Source: Streptomyces sp. ISL-43 (GTDB lineage: Bacteria; Actinomycetota; Actinomycetes; Streptomycetales; Streptomycetaceae). From it: DNA of 64,000 nucleotides. The stretch lies in the NCBI RefSeq assembly GCF_018614195.1, contig NZ_JAGGOT010000055.1, forward strand, positions 1 through 64,000, read 5' to 3'. Of the stretch, positions 8,464-16,405 are shown piece by piece (the stretch's first letter is position 1; every line of letters begins with the position of its first letter). A program made the translations under genes and the position numbers. The notes beneath the pieces are model-generated. The model saw only the letters and a program-made list of their open reading frames with translations. It searched no databases and was not told the DNA's origin.

Positions 8464-9024
8464 GTGTATTTCGCCGCACTGCTCGCGCGCACCGAAGACG
8501 GGTGGGAAGCGAGCGACCTGGAACTCGACGACGTCGAGTCTCTGAGTGATCTGATCGATCTCGCCCGCTCCGCCGCTGTCGACGACGACACGGTGGTAGC
8601 CCTCATCGAACAGGAGGACACCTGGTTCGGGGTCGTCCGCGTGGACGGCGAGGAGGACCCGCGCTACTTCGTGTCCAGCGCCTCCGCCGCCTCCCGCAGC
8701 TCGTACGGCTCGATGCTGACCGACGAGCTGCTCGGCAAGGACGACGAGGACGACGAACTCGACGAACTGGACCTCGACGGCACCGAGGACGGCGAGGAAG
8801 AAGTCGTCGCCTCGTACGCGGACAACGAATCCGAGGAGGAGGACGACACGGACGACGACGTCCGCGCCGGCGCCGAACCGGTGCCCTCCGGCCCGCTCGG
8901 CGACCCCAGGCTGCTCGACGACCTCGGGGTGAGCCACAAACAACTGATGACCCTCGACGGGGACGCCCTCTCGGAGATCGCCGACTCGCTCGGCGCCACC
9001 GAGGTATTGGAGGGCGTCCGGTAG
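8464..9024 (+). CDS. tRNA adenosine deaminase-associated protein
   Basis: A 186-residue acidic protein encoded directly upstream of tadA in actinobacteria. It starts MYFAALLARTEDGWEASDLE and has a central stretch almost entirely of Asp and Glu (about residues 88-135, for example KDDEDDELDELDLDGTEDGE). A conserved C-terminal block LLDDLGVSHKQLMTLDGDAL follows. The GTG at 8464 is preceded by GGGAG seven bases away; an in-frame ATG at 8443 is the alternative. The stop codon TAG shares its G with the GTG of tadA, so the two are probably translationally coupled. The biochemical role is not established. Confidence 0.85.
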   Translation: MYFAALLARTEDGWEASDLELDDVESLSDLIDLARSAAVDDDTVVALIEQEDTWFGVVRVDGEEDPRYFVSSASAASRSSYGSMLTDELLGKDDEDDELDELDLDGTEDGEEEVVASYADNESEEEDDTDDDVRAGAEPVPSGPLGDPRLLDDLGVSHKQLMTLDGDALSEIADSLGATEVLEGVR

Positions 9025-9527
9025 TGATCTCCGCGCACCGGCCTGACGGAACCACCACGCACGCACCCGATCCCGTACGGGACCCGTGGCGGGACTCGAT
9101 GCGCCTGGCGCTCCAGGAGGCCGCCCGGGCGGTGCCGACCGGCGACGTGCCGGTCGGCGCCGTGGTGCTCGGCCCGGACGGCGAGCTCCTGGCCACCGGG
9201 CACAACGAGCGCGAGGCGACCGGCGACCCCACGGCGCACGCCGAGGTACTGGCGCTGCGCCGGGCGGCCGCCGCGCTCGGGGAGTGGCGGCTGCCGGGGT
9301 GCACCCTCGTGGTGACCCTGGAGCCGTGCGTGATGTGCGCGGGCGCGCTCGTGCAGTCGCGGGTGGCCCGGGTCGTCTACGGGGCGTCCGACGAGAAGGC
9401 GGGCGCGGCGGGGTCGCTGTGGGACCTCGTGCGCGACCGCAGGCTCAACCATCGGCCGGAAGTGATCGCGGGCGTGCTCGCGGGGGAGTGCGCGCGGCAG
9501 CTGACGGACTTCTTCCGCGAGCTCTGA
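9024..9527 (+). CDS. tadA: tRNA-specific adenosine deaminase
   Basis: A 167-residue zinc deaminase that converts the wobble A34 to inosine. The catalytic zinc motif is present as TAHAEVLALR (His ligand and proton-shuttle Glu) and LEPCVMCAGALVQSRV (two Cys ligands). The substrate is expected to be tRNA-Arg(ACG), and that gene lies in this same window at 29111. The GTG start overlaps the stop of the associated protein by one base. About 20 N-terminal residues precede the deaminase core, as usual in Streptomyces. Confidence 0.95.
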   Translation: MISAHRPDGTTTHAPDPVRDPWRDSMRLALQEAARAVPTGDVPVGAVVLGPDGELLATGHNEREATGDPTAHAEVLALRRAAAALGEWRLPGCTLVVTLEPCVMCAGALVQSRVARVVYGASDEKAGAAGSLWDLVRDRRLNHRPEVIAGVLAGECARQLTDFFREL

Positions 9528-9619
9528 CTCCAGCCCTGACTCCAGCACCGACTCCACCGGCGCCACTTCCGAGGGTATGGATTTCAGAGCACGGGTCTCC
9601 TTGGGCTAAGCTCTCTCTC

Positions 9620-9706
9620 GGTAGCGTGTCCGAGCGGCCGAAGGAGCACGCCTCGAAAGCGTGTGATGGTGCAAGCTATCCGTGGGTTCAAATCCCACCG
9701 CTACCG
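9620..9706 (+). tRNA. tRNA-Ser(CGA)
   Basis: 87 bases with acceptor arms GGTAGCG/CGCTACC, a T arm GTGGGTTCAAATCCCAC, a long class-II variable arm and anticodon CGA in GCCTCGAAAGC. The CCA end is not encoded. A TAAGCT -10-like hexamer at 9607-9612 sits just upstream. Confidence 0.95.
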
Positions 9707-9713
9707 CTCTGAT

Positions 9714-9754
9714 CGAGAGCCCCGCCCCGCAAGGGTCGGGGCTCTCGGCGTTTT
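9714..9754 (+). terminator. Intrinsic terminator of tRNA-Ser(CGA)
   Basis: An 11-bp perfect stem, CGAGAGCCCCG with CGGGGCTCTCG, is followed by GCGTTTT. Confidence 0.85.
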
Positions 9755-9816
9755 CCCTTGTCTGCCCTCCGGGGGACAACCGCGTGACCGCCCGCCCCTT
9801 CGGCCGTTGTCACGGC

Positions 9817-10107
9817 ATGACCAAGACCCAGCGCATGCTCGCAGCCTTCGCCCTCGCGGGGGCCGCCGCGGGCCTCGCGGCTCCGGCGGCCTCCGCCGCC
9901 CCGATCGCCCCGCTCACCCTGCCGGACCTGCCGACGGCGGCCCCGGGCATGCCGGCGGGTGCCACGCCGTCTTCGGTGCAGGAGATCGGCGGGCAGGTGA
10001 GCGGCGGCCTGAACCAGCTCAACCAGCTGATGGAGCTGCCGAACCAGCTCGCGCCCGTGATCGCCCCGGTCCAGCCGATCACCGACCTGGCCGGCGGCCT
10101 GGAGTAG
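9817..10107 (+). CDS. Small secreted protein
   Basis: A 96-residue protein with a Sec signal peptide (MTKTQRMLAAFALAGAAAG, cleavage probably after ASA near residue 29). The mature part starts APIAPLTLPDLPTAAPGM and continues with a Gly/Asn/Gln/Leu segment, GGLNQLNQLMELPNQL. It has no cysteines and no catalytic motif. Similar short secreted proteins are common in Streptomyces and their roles are mostly unknown. The ATG at 9817 is the only start that gives an intact signal peptide. Confidence 0.7.
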   Translation: MTKTQRMLAAFALAGAAAGLAAPAASAAPIAPLTLPDLPTAAPGMPAGATPSSVQEIGGQVSGGLNQLNQLMELPNQLAPVIAPVQPITDLAGGLE

Positions 10108-10498
10108 AAGCGGCCTCAGCGGAAGCGGCCCCGAGGAGCCGGCGGACAACGCGAAGAAGGCCCCGACCGGAGTCGGGACCTTCGACGGTTGGGACGGGGG
10201 AAGTGGCATCGGGGGGACAAGCCACTTCCCCCGACGAGGACGGGACCTGCCAGTCCAAGCCGCAGTCAGGGGGGAAGCTTGCGGCTCGGACCCCGCAGTG
10301 AGGTCCTGTCCCTCGCTCACCGATTTCCTGCCAGAACCGGTGGGCACGTGTTCAATCCTGCGCCCTCCCGGGCCCTCGGCACACCGGCAAAGGGCCCGGA
10401 CCGCCGGGTCATTGGTCCTTAAAGGGCAGGTGAGGGTTCGAACACGACCGGTTAGACTCCACCGACCCGCAGGACCGGTTGGAGAGGCCGACGCCCAC
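10108..10498. other. Gene-free stretch with three consecutive hairpins
   Basis: No convincing gene is visible. Three inverted repeats follow each other. At 10156-10183, GAAGG-CCCCGAC pairs with GTCGGGACCTTC with one mismatch and probably terminates the secreted-protein gene. At 10196-10232, 12-base perfect arms GGGGGAAGTGGC/GCCACTTCCCCC enclose 13 bases. At 10253-10291, GTCC-A-AGCCGCA pairs with TGCGGCT-C-GGAC. None ends in a T run. The density of structure suggests either a terminator block or a structured RNA. Confidence 0.55.
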
Positions 10499-10660
10499 AT
10501 GGAAACCAAGAAGCTGATCTCGGGCGCCCTCGTCGTCTTCGTCCTCTTCGTCATCATCACTCAGCCCAAAAAAGCCGCCGATATGGTCCAAATAGGCTTC
10601 CAAGGAATCTCGGATGCCGCGACGGCGATCGGCGAGTTCATGACCGAACTGGTGCGCTGA
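10499..10660 (+). CDS. Small membrane protein (53 residues)
   Basis: METKKLISGALVVFVLFVII starts with a short basic tail followed by one transmembrane helix (residues 7-21). An amphipathic cytoplasmic segment, AADMVQIGFQGISDAATAIG, follows. Similar one-helix peptides occur next to sigma-factor genes in Streptomyces, but I cannot name a function. A strong terminator lies 34 bases downstream, which supports a real transcription unit. The ribosome site is weak. Confidence 0.6.
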   Translation: METKKLISGALVVFVLFVIITQPKKAADMVQIGFQGISDAATAIGEFMTELVR

Positions 10661-10693
10661 ACCCGTACGCTGAAGCGGTTTCCGGACTCCCCG

Positions 10694-10724
10694 GCCCCCC
10701 ACTCCGACGGGTGGGGGGCTTTTT
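10694..10724 (+). terminator. Intrinsic terminator of the small membrane-protein gene
   Basis: Nine-base perfect arms GCCCCCCAC/GTGGGGGGC enclose an eight-base loop and are followed by TTTTT. Confidence 0.9.
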
Positions 10725-10870
10725 GCGTCCCCATGGATGGGCGAGATCTACCTATATGCCCAACTTGCCTTCAACACGTGGTTATACGGTGCTTGCACAC
10801 AGTGCACATCTCTTGTGATGCTATGACCGCTTTTGACAGATGAGTCCATGACGTGATGCGAAGGGGTGGC

Positions 10871-11986
10871 GTGACAGTGCCGGCCAGTACTGCGCCTCAG
10901 GTGCCACCCCAGCAGGACCCGCAGCAGGAGCACCCGAAGGAGCGGCCTCAGCAGGAGCACCCGAAGGAGCGGCCTCAGCAGGGGCACCCGCAGCCAGGGC
11001 GTCCGCAGCAGGGGCACCCGCAGGAGCCGCACCAGGCCCCGCCGCAGGCGCAGCAGCACCAGACGCCTCACCAGGCGCAGCCTCAGGCACCTCACCAGGC
11101 GCAGCCTCAGGACCCGCAGCAGGCGCAGCCGCAAGCCCCGCAGCAGGCCCCGCAGCAGGAGTCCCACGTACCGCCCCAGCAGGAGCCCCCGGAAGGGCCT
11201 CCGCCCGCCCCGAGGCCGCCGAGCCGGGGCGCGGACACCCGGGCCCTCACCCAGGTGCTGTTCGGGCAGCTGAAGGACCTGCAGCCGGGCACCAGCGAGC
11301 ACACCCGGGTGCGCGGAGCCCTCATCGAGGCCAACATCCCGCTCGTCCGGTACGCGGCCGCGCGCTTCCGCAGCCGCAACGAGCCGATGGAGGACGTGAT
11401 CCAGGTCGGCACGATCGGCCTGATCAACGCGATCGACCGCTTCGACCCCGAGCGCGGGGTGCAGTTCCCCACCTTCGCGATGCCGACCGTCGTGGGCGAG
11501 ATCAAGCGGTACTTCCGCGACAACGTCCGCACCGTCCACGTCCCGCGCCGCCTCCACGAGCTGTGGGTGCAGGTCAACGCCGCCACCGAGGACCTCACCA
11601 CGCTGCACGGCCGCACCCCGACCACCCCGGAGATCGCCGAGCGGCTGCGCATCAGCGAGGACGAGGTGCTCTCCTGCATCGAGGCCGGCCGCAGCTACCA
11701 CGCGACCTCCCTGGAGGCCGCCCAGGAGGGCGACGGGCTCCCCGGGCTGCTCGACCGCCTCGGCTACGAGGATCCCGAGCTGGCCGGCGTCGAGCACCGC
11801 GACCTCGTACGCCACCTCCTCGTACAACTGCCCGAGCGCGAGCAGCGGATCCTCCTCCTGCGGTACTACAACAACCTGACGCAGTCACAGATCAGCGCCG
11901 AGCTCGGCGTCTCCCAGATGCACGTCTCACGGCTGCTCGCCAGGAGCTTCGCCCGGCTGCGATCCGCAAACAGGATCGAGGCTTAA
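10871..11986 (+). CDS. sigF: SigB/SigF-family RNA polymerase sigma factor with a Pro/Gln-rich N-terminus
   Basis: A 371-residue group-3 sigma factor. Region 2 reads PLVRYAAARFRSRNEPMEDV and IGLINAIDRFDPERGVQFPT, region 3 VPRRLHELWVQVNAATEDLT, and region 4.2 LTQSQISAELGVSQMHVSRL. About 110 N-terminal residues are low-complexity Pro/Gln/His repeats that contain two tandem QQEHPKERP units. I named it sigF because it lies between tadA and a second SigB-type factor, as I recall for S. coelicolor sigF-sigN; synteny was not verified. Start: GTG at 10871 after AAGGGGTGGC, the same leader sequence as the next sigma gene; GTG 10853 and 10877 are alternatives. SigF acts late in spore maturation. Confidence 0.8.
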   Translation: MTVPASTAPQVPPQQDPQQEHPKERPQQEHPKERPQQGHPQPGRPQQGHPQEPHQAPPQAQQHQTPHQAQPQAPHQAQPQDPQQAQPQAPQQAPQQESHVPPQQEPPEGPPPAPRPPSRGADTRALTQVLFGQLKDLQPGTSEHTRVRGALIEANIPLVRYAAARFRSRNEPMEDVIQVGTIGLINAIDRFDPERGVQFPTFAMPTVVGEIKRYFRDNVRTVHVPRRLHELWVQVNAATEDLTTLHGRTPTTPEIAERLRISEDEVLSCIEAGRSYHATSLEAAQEGDGLPGLLDRLGYEDPELAGVEHRDLVRHLLVQLPEREQRILLLRYYNNLTQSQISAELGVSQMHVSRLLARSFARLRSANRIEA

Positions 11987-12013
11987 CCGGATCGGGTGGA
12001 GATCATTCTCCGC

Positions 12014-12036
12014 GTTTCCTGACAGACCGGTGGTAT
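12014..12036 (+). promoter_or_regulatory. Distal SigB-type promoter-like sequence upstream of the second sigma gene
   Basis: GTTT at 12014-12017 is followed after 13 bases by TGGTAT at 12031-12036. The SigB-class consensus in Streptomyces is about GTTT, then 14-16 bases, then GGGTAT/C. The spacing is one base short, so this is the weaker of two candidates. Confidence 0.35.
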
Positions 12037-12134
12037 TCCGCCCTAGAGCAGCCCATTCGCGTTCTGTCGCTGGAGATACATGTCGACATGGCGCTACAGC
12101 GTGTTGCCGACATGTGACATTCTGCTGGAACCGC

Positions 12135-12160
12135 GTTTGCCGCAGCCCCGCCTCCGGTAT
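12135..12160 (+). promoter_or_regulatory. Proximal SigB-type promoter-like sequence upstream of the second sigma gene
   Basis: GTTT at 12135-12138 and CGGTAT at 12155-12160 are separated by 16 bases, within the SigB-class range. It lies 71 bases before the start codon, so autoregulation or control by the upstream sigma factor is plausible. A 12-base palindrome, CATGTCGACATG at 12079-12090, lies upstream. Confidence 0.5.
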
Positions 12161-12231
12161 TCAGGTGGAGGCTGCGTTCCTCCGACGGGCGCGCAGAGAA
12201 GCGCGACCGTCCGCGACCTCAAGGGGGTGGC

Positions 12232-13086
12232 ATGTCCGTAGACCAGGGCAGCTCCAAGGTGCTCACGCTCGTCAAGCAGCGTGAAATGCCGGCAGTGTCC
12301 CACCGCTCGGAAGCCATCGACACCCGGATCGATACCCGCACCCTCTCCCGCTCCCTCTTCCACCGACTCGCCGCCCTCGACGAGGACAGCCCCGAACGGG
12401 TGTACGTACGCGACACCCTGATCGAGCTGAACCTCCCGCTCGTGCGGTACGCGGCGGCGCGCTTCCGCAGCCGCAACGAGCCGATGGAGGACATCGTCCA
12501 GGTCGGCACGATCGGCCTGATCAAGGCGATCGACCGGTTCGACTGCGAACGCGGCGTGGAGTTCCCGACCTTCGCGATGCCGACGGTCGTGGGCGAGATC
12601 AAACGATTCTTTAGGGACACCTCCTGGTCCGTGCGCGTCCCGCGCCGGCTCCAGGAGCTGCGCCTCGCCCTCACCAAGGCCAGCGACGAGCTCGCCCAGA
12701 AGCTCGACCGCTCACCGACCGTGCCGGAGCTCGCCGCCGTGCTCGGTGTCTCGGAGGAGGACGTCGTCGACGGCCTCGCCGTCGGCAACGCCTACACCGC
12801 CTCCTCGCTCGACTCGCCCTCTCCCGAGGACGAGGGCGGCGAGGGCTCGCTCGCGGACCGGCTCGGGTACGAGGACACCGCGCTGGAGGGCGTCGAGTAC
12901 CGCGAGTCGCTCAAGCCGCTGCTGGCCAAACTCCCGCCCCGGGAACGCCAGATCATCATGCTGCGGTTCTTCGCGAACATGACGCAGTCGCAGATCGGCG
13001 AGGAGGTCGGCATCTCCCAGATGCACGTCTCCCGGCTGCTCACGCGCACGCTCGCGCAGCTCCGCGTCGGCCTAATCGGCGAATAG
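12232..13086 (+). CDS. sigN: SigB/SigF-family sigma factor (SigN-like)
   Basis: A 284-residue group-3 sigma factor close to the upstream one. It has region 2 (PLVRYAAARFRSRNEPMEDI, IGLIKAIDRFDCERGVEFPT), region 3 (VPRRLQELRLALTKASDELA) and region 4.2 (MTQSQIGEEVGISQMHVSRL). It lacks the Pro/Gln-rich extension and starts MSVDQGSSKVLTLVKQREMP. The ATG at 12232 follows AAGGGGGTGGC. The symbol rests on its position after the sigF-like gene. In S. coelicolor SigN works in the subapical stem of aerial hyphae and controls nepA, and a NepA-like gene is present at 41730. No anti-sigma gene is adjacent. Confidence 0.75.
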   Translation: MSVDQGSSKVLTLVKQREMPAVSHRSEAIDTRIDTRTLSRSLFHRLAALDEDSPERVYVRDTLIELNLPLVRYAAARFRSRNEPMEDIVQVGTIGLIKAIDRFDCERGVEFPTFAMPTVVGEIKRFFRDTSWSVRVPRRLQELRLALTKASDELAQKLDRSPTVPELAAVLGVSEEDVVDGLAVGNAYTASSLDSPSPEDEGGEGSLADRLGYEDTALEGVEYRESLKPLLAKLPPRERQIIMLRFFANMTQSQIGEEVGISQMHVSRLLTRTLAQLRVGLIGE

Positions 13087-13147
13087 CCGGCCCGTCAATC
13101 GGTCGCCTTGGCTTCCCAATTGACGGCACGTCAGGAAAACTGCCGGG

Positions 13148-13900
13148 ATGCGAAAGGCATCCCGGTCAGCCGCCCTGCTCATCCTGTGCGCCACGGCTGC
13201 CGCCGCCGCCCTGACCGGCTGCGGCGGCCCGGCGCGCGAGGGCTACGTGGCCGTGGGCGCGGTGGGCCCGGGCTCCGAGCGGGGCGCCGGCGCGAATGTC
13301 GCACCGCAAGGCGGGGTCGAGTTCCAGCCTCTGCCGCAGGCCGCGGGCGGCTCGTCAGCCTCCTCGGCCTCTTCCGAGTCTCCCGCGGGTACGTCGCCCG
13401 GCGCCCCGGGGTCCCAGCCCCCGGGCGGGACGGCGGCCACCGGTCGCGGCGGCTCCGGCGGCCCTTCCGCGGGCGCGCCCGGCACGGCGTCCCCCGGCAC
13501 GGCGTCCCCCGGCACCCCGGGCGGCACCCCGGGCACGGGACCGGCGCCGTCCGCGAAGCCGGGTACGACCGCGCCCTCGCTGCCCGCGGCCACGGCGGCG
13601 AAGCTGAGCGTCGGCGCGCCCACCCGTAGCGCGGCGGCCGACCGCTGGTGCGAGAAGGTCACGGTGTCGTTCACCAACACCGGTGGCACGGCGGCCCGTT
13701 CGGGAACGGTCAGCTTCGCGACGCACATCATCGGCGCCCTGGGCATCGACTGGGCCACGATCACCTCGACCCAGCCACTGCCGGCCCCGATAGCGGGCAA
13801 CACGACGAAGACGCAGACCTATGAGGTCTGCGTCGAGTCCTGGCGCGTCCCCCTGGGCATGCGCATCGAGACCCGGAAGGTCACGGCCACCTGGAGCTGA
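13148..13900 (+). CDS. Secreted lipoprotein with a disordered linker and conserved C-terminal domain
   Basis: A 250-residue protein with a lipoprotein signal: basic start MRKASRSAALLILCATAAAA and lipobox LTGC with Cys at residue 25. Residues 60-150 are low-complexity Gly/Ser/Pro/Thr, including a duplicated GTASP unit made by a 15-bp repeat at about 13491-13520. The C-terminal 100 residues (WCEKVTVSFTNTGGTAARSG to TYEVCVESWRVPLG) look like a beta-sandwich with two Cys that may pair. It is probably surface-exposed. Its position just after the sigma gene may be coincidental. Function is unknown. Confidence 0.75.
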   Translation: MRKASRSAALLILCATAAAAALTGCGGPAREGYVAVGAVGPGSERGAGANVAPQGGVEFQPLPQAAGGSSASSASSESPAGTSPGAPGSQPPGGTAATGRGGSGGPSAGAPGTASPGTASPGTPGGTPGTGPAPSAKPGTTAPSLPAATAAKLSVGAPTRSAAADRWCEKVTVSFTNTGGTAARSGTVSFATHIIGALGIDWATITSTQPLPAPIAGNTTKTQTYEVCVESWRVPLGMRIETRKVTATWS

Positions 13901-13922
13901 CGCCCGGGCGGCCGGCCCGGCG

Positions 13923-14162
13923 TCAGAGCGCGAGCCAGGCCACCACGGCGATCAGGACCACCAGGCCGACGCCGAGGCCCACCCACACGCCCGCGCCCGG
14001 TCCGGACTTGCGCGCGGCGCGGTTCTGCATCCGCGACCCCGGCACGGCCGGGGCCGGAACCGGCTCGTCGACGAACGCCCGGAACATCTGGGTGCTGCCC
14101 GCGGGGTCGTAGTCACCCTCGGGGGCCGGTGAGTTGTGGTTCGAGTTGTGATTCGCAGCCAT
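13923..14162 (-). CDS. Small C-tail-anchored membrane protein
   Basis: 79 residues with a hydrophilic Asn/Pro-rich N-terminus (MAANHNSNHNSPAPEGDYDP), a short block STQMFRAFVDEPVPAP and one C-terminal transmembrane helix (VWVGLGVGLVVLIAVVAWLA). There is no signal peptide, so the N-terminus should face the cytoplasm. It resembles a family of conserved short Streptomyces proteins of unknown role. It is convergent with the lipoprotein gene and divergent from the MarR gene. Confidence 0.65.
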   Translation of the reverse strand: MAANHNSNHNSPAPEGDYDPAGSTQMFRAFVDEPVPAPAVPGSRMQNRAARKSGPGAGVWVGLGVGLVVLIAVVAWLAL

Positions 14163-14217
14163 GCGCAGGACCCTAGCGGGTTTTCCGATTCCTTTACCGC
14201 CCGGTCCCCCGATTCAT

Positions 14218-14260
14218 TTGCCTGTAACAACCATCCGCTTCTATGGTTGCCCGAAGCAAC
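14218..14260 (+). promoter_or_regulatory. Promoter and probable MarR operator
   Basis: TTGCCT (14218-14223) and TATGGT (14242-14247) form a promoter with an 18-base spacer. The palindrome GTTGC-CCGAA-GCAAC at 14246-14260 overlaps the -10 end and the likely start site, the usual position for a MarR repressor that controls its own gene and the exporter. Confidence 0.5.
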
Positions 14261-14283
14261 GACATTCGGAGGGAGGCCACCGC

Positions 14284-14742
14284 ATGACCACACCGACCGC
14301 ACCGGGCCCGCTGACCCCACCCGCCCCACCCGCCACCCGCTACGCGGAACTGGCCCGCCAGCTCACCGGCATCGGCGCCGTCCGGCGCGACCTCGCCCGC
14401 ACCCTGCCCGCCGACTGCCCGCCCGGCCCGGCGGCCGTCCTCACCGTGCTCGACCGGCACGGCGAGATGCGGCTCGGCCGCCTCTCCGAGTACCTGGCCA
14501 TCGACATCTCCGTGACCAGCCGGCACGTCGCGCACACCGCCGACCGCAGCTGGATCACCCGCGACACCGACCCCGGCGACGCCCGCTGCCGGATCCTGCG
14601 CCTCACCCCGGCCGGCCGCACGCTCCTCACCGAGCTCGGCGCCCGCCACACCACCGCGCTGGAGAAGGCCCTGGCCGACTGGTCCGACGCGGACATCGAC
14701 CACCTGAACACCCTGCTGGCCCGACTCCGATCGAGCTTCTAG
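14284..14742 (+). CDS. MarR-family transcriptional regulator
   Basis: A 152-residue winged-helix regulator. The DNA-binding core covers about residues 60-115, with recognition region GRLSEYLAIDISVTSRHVAH and wing TDPGDARCRILRLTPAGRTL. A GGAGGGAGG ribosome site precedes the ATG. It is followed 15 bases later by a drug-exporter gene, the usual repressor-pump arrangement, so the ligand is probably a phenolic or drug-like substrate of that pump. The exporter itself is frameshifted here. The operator candidate is at 14246-14260. Confidence 0.85.
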   Translation: MTTPTAPGPLTPPAPPATRYAELARQLTGIGAVRRDLARTLPADCPPGPAAVLTVLDRHGEMRLGRLSEYLAIDISVTSRHVAHTADRSWITRDTDPGDARCRILRLTPAGRTLLTELGARHTTALEKALADWSDADIDHLNTLLARLRSSF

Positions 14743-14757
14743 TACCGAAGGAAACAC

Positions 14758-16378
14758 ATGGCTACGACCACACCCACCGGTGTGCGGGGAGGCGGCCGGT
14801 CGGAGACCACGTCCGACAGCACGCCCATGACCCACCCGCAGATCATGAAGGCGCTCTCCGGGCTGATGCTCGGCATGTTCGTGGCGATCCTGTCGTCCAC
14901 GATCGTCTCCAACGCCCTGCCCCAGATCATCGGCGACCTCGGCGGCACGCAGTCCTCGTACACCTGGGTGGTCACCGCCGCCCTGCTCTCGATGACGGCG
15001 GCGACCCCGCTGTGGGGCAAGCTCTCCGACCTCTTCAGCAAGAAGCTGCTGGTCCAGATATCCCTGGTGATCTACGTCCTCGGCTCGATGGTCGCGGGCA
15101 TGTCCCAGAACACCGGCATGCTCATCGCCTGCCGCGTGGTCCAGGGCATCGGCGTCGGCGGCCTCTCCGCCCTCGCCCAGATCGTGATGGCCGCCATGAT
15201 CTCCCCGCGCGAGCGCGGCCGGTACAGCGGCTACCTCGGCGCGGTCTTCGCCGTCGCCACCGTCGGCGGTCCGCTGCTCGGCGGGGTCATCACCGACACC
15301 AGCTGGCTGGGCTGGCGCTGGTGCTTCTACGTCGGCGTCCCGTTCGCGATCATCGCGCTGGTCGTGCTCCAGCGGACCCTGCACCTGCCCGTCGTGCGGC
15401 GCGAGGTCAAGGTCGACTGGCTCGGCGCCTTCCTGATCAGCGGCGCCGTCTCGCTGCTGCTGATCTGGGTGACCCAGGCCGGCAGCTCGTACGCCTGGAT
15501 CTCCTGGCAGACCTGGGCGATGACCGGCGGCGCGCTCGCCCTCGGCCTGCTCTTCGTCCTCGTCGAGTCCAGGGCGAGCGACCCGATCATTCCGCTGCGC
15601 CTCTTCCGCAACAAGACCATCAGCCTGGCCTCGGCGGCCTCGCTCTTCGTCGGCATCGCGATGTTCTCGGGGACGGTCTTTTTCAGCCAGTTCTTCCAGT
15701 TGGCCCGTGGCGAGTCCCCCACGATGTCCGGAATCCTCACGATTCCGATGATCGGCGGGCTCTTCGTCTCCTCCACCGTTTCCGGTCAGGTGATCACCAA
15801 GACCGGAAAGTGGAAGGCCTGGCTCGTCTCCGGCGGCGTGCTCCTGACGGCCGGGCCTCGGCCTGCTGGGCACCCTGCGGTACGACACCGCGTACTGGCA
15901 CATCGCGATCTTCATGGCGCTGACCGGCCTCGGTCTCGGCATGATGATGCAGAACCTCGTCCTCGCCGCCCAGAACCAGGTGGCCCCCGAGGACCTGGGC
16001 GCGGCCAGTTCGGTCGTCACGTTCTTCCGCTCCCTCGGCGGCGCGATGGGCGTCTCCGCACTCGGCGCGGTCATGGCCAACCGGGTCACCCACTACGTCC
16101 AGGACGGGCTCGCCGCACTCGGCCCGAAGGCCGCGGCCATGGGCCACGGCGGCACCGCCGGAGGCGGGATCCCCGACCTCGCCAAGCTGCCCGCACCGTT
16201 CCGCGAGGTCGTCGAGAGCGCGTACGGGCACGGCGTCGGCGACGTCTTCCTCTACGCCGCCCCCACCGCGCTCCTCGCGCTGGTGCTGGTGGTGTTCATC
16301 AAGGAGGTCGCCCTGAAGTCGAAGCCGGCGGCCCACGCCCCGACCGCTGCCGGGACCACCTCAGCGGCGGCCGAGTAG
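14758..16378 (+). pseudogene. DHA2-family MFS drug exporter, frameshifted by one base
   Basis: The first part encodes a typical DHA2 (14-helix) multidrug transporter with motif A GKLSDLFSKK and motif C GAVFAVATVGGPLLGG. The frame is intact until about codon 365. At 15853-15855 the sequence reads CCGGGCCTCGG; removing one G gives the expected LTAGLGLLGTLRYDTAYWHI and continues in the other frame to a stop at 16378 (GLGMMMQNLVLAAQNQVAPE). Repaired length would be 539 residues. Either it is a recent inactivating insertion in a short G run or a sequencing error; strong codon bias on both sides argues the damage is recent or artefactual. Confidence 0.85.
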
Positions 16379-16405
16379 CCCTCCCGGGGCACTCAACGGG
16401 GCGTT

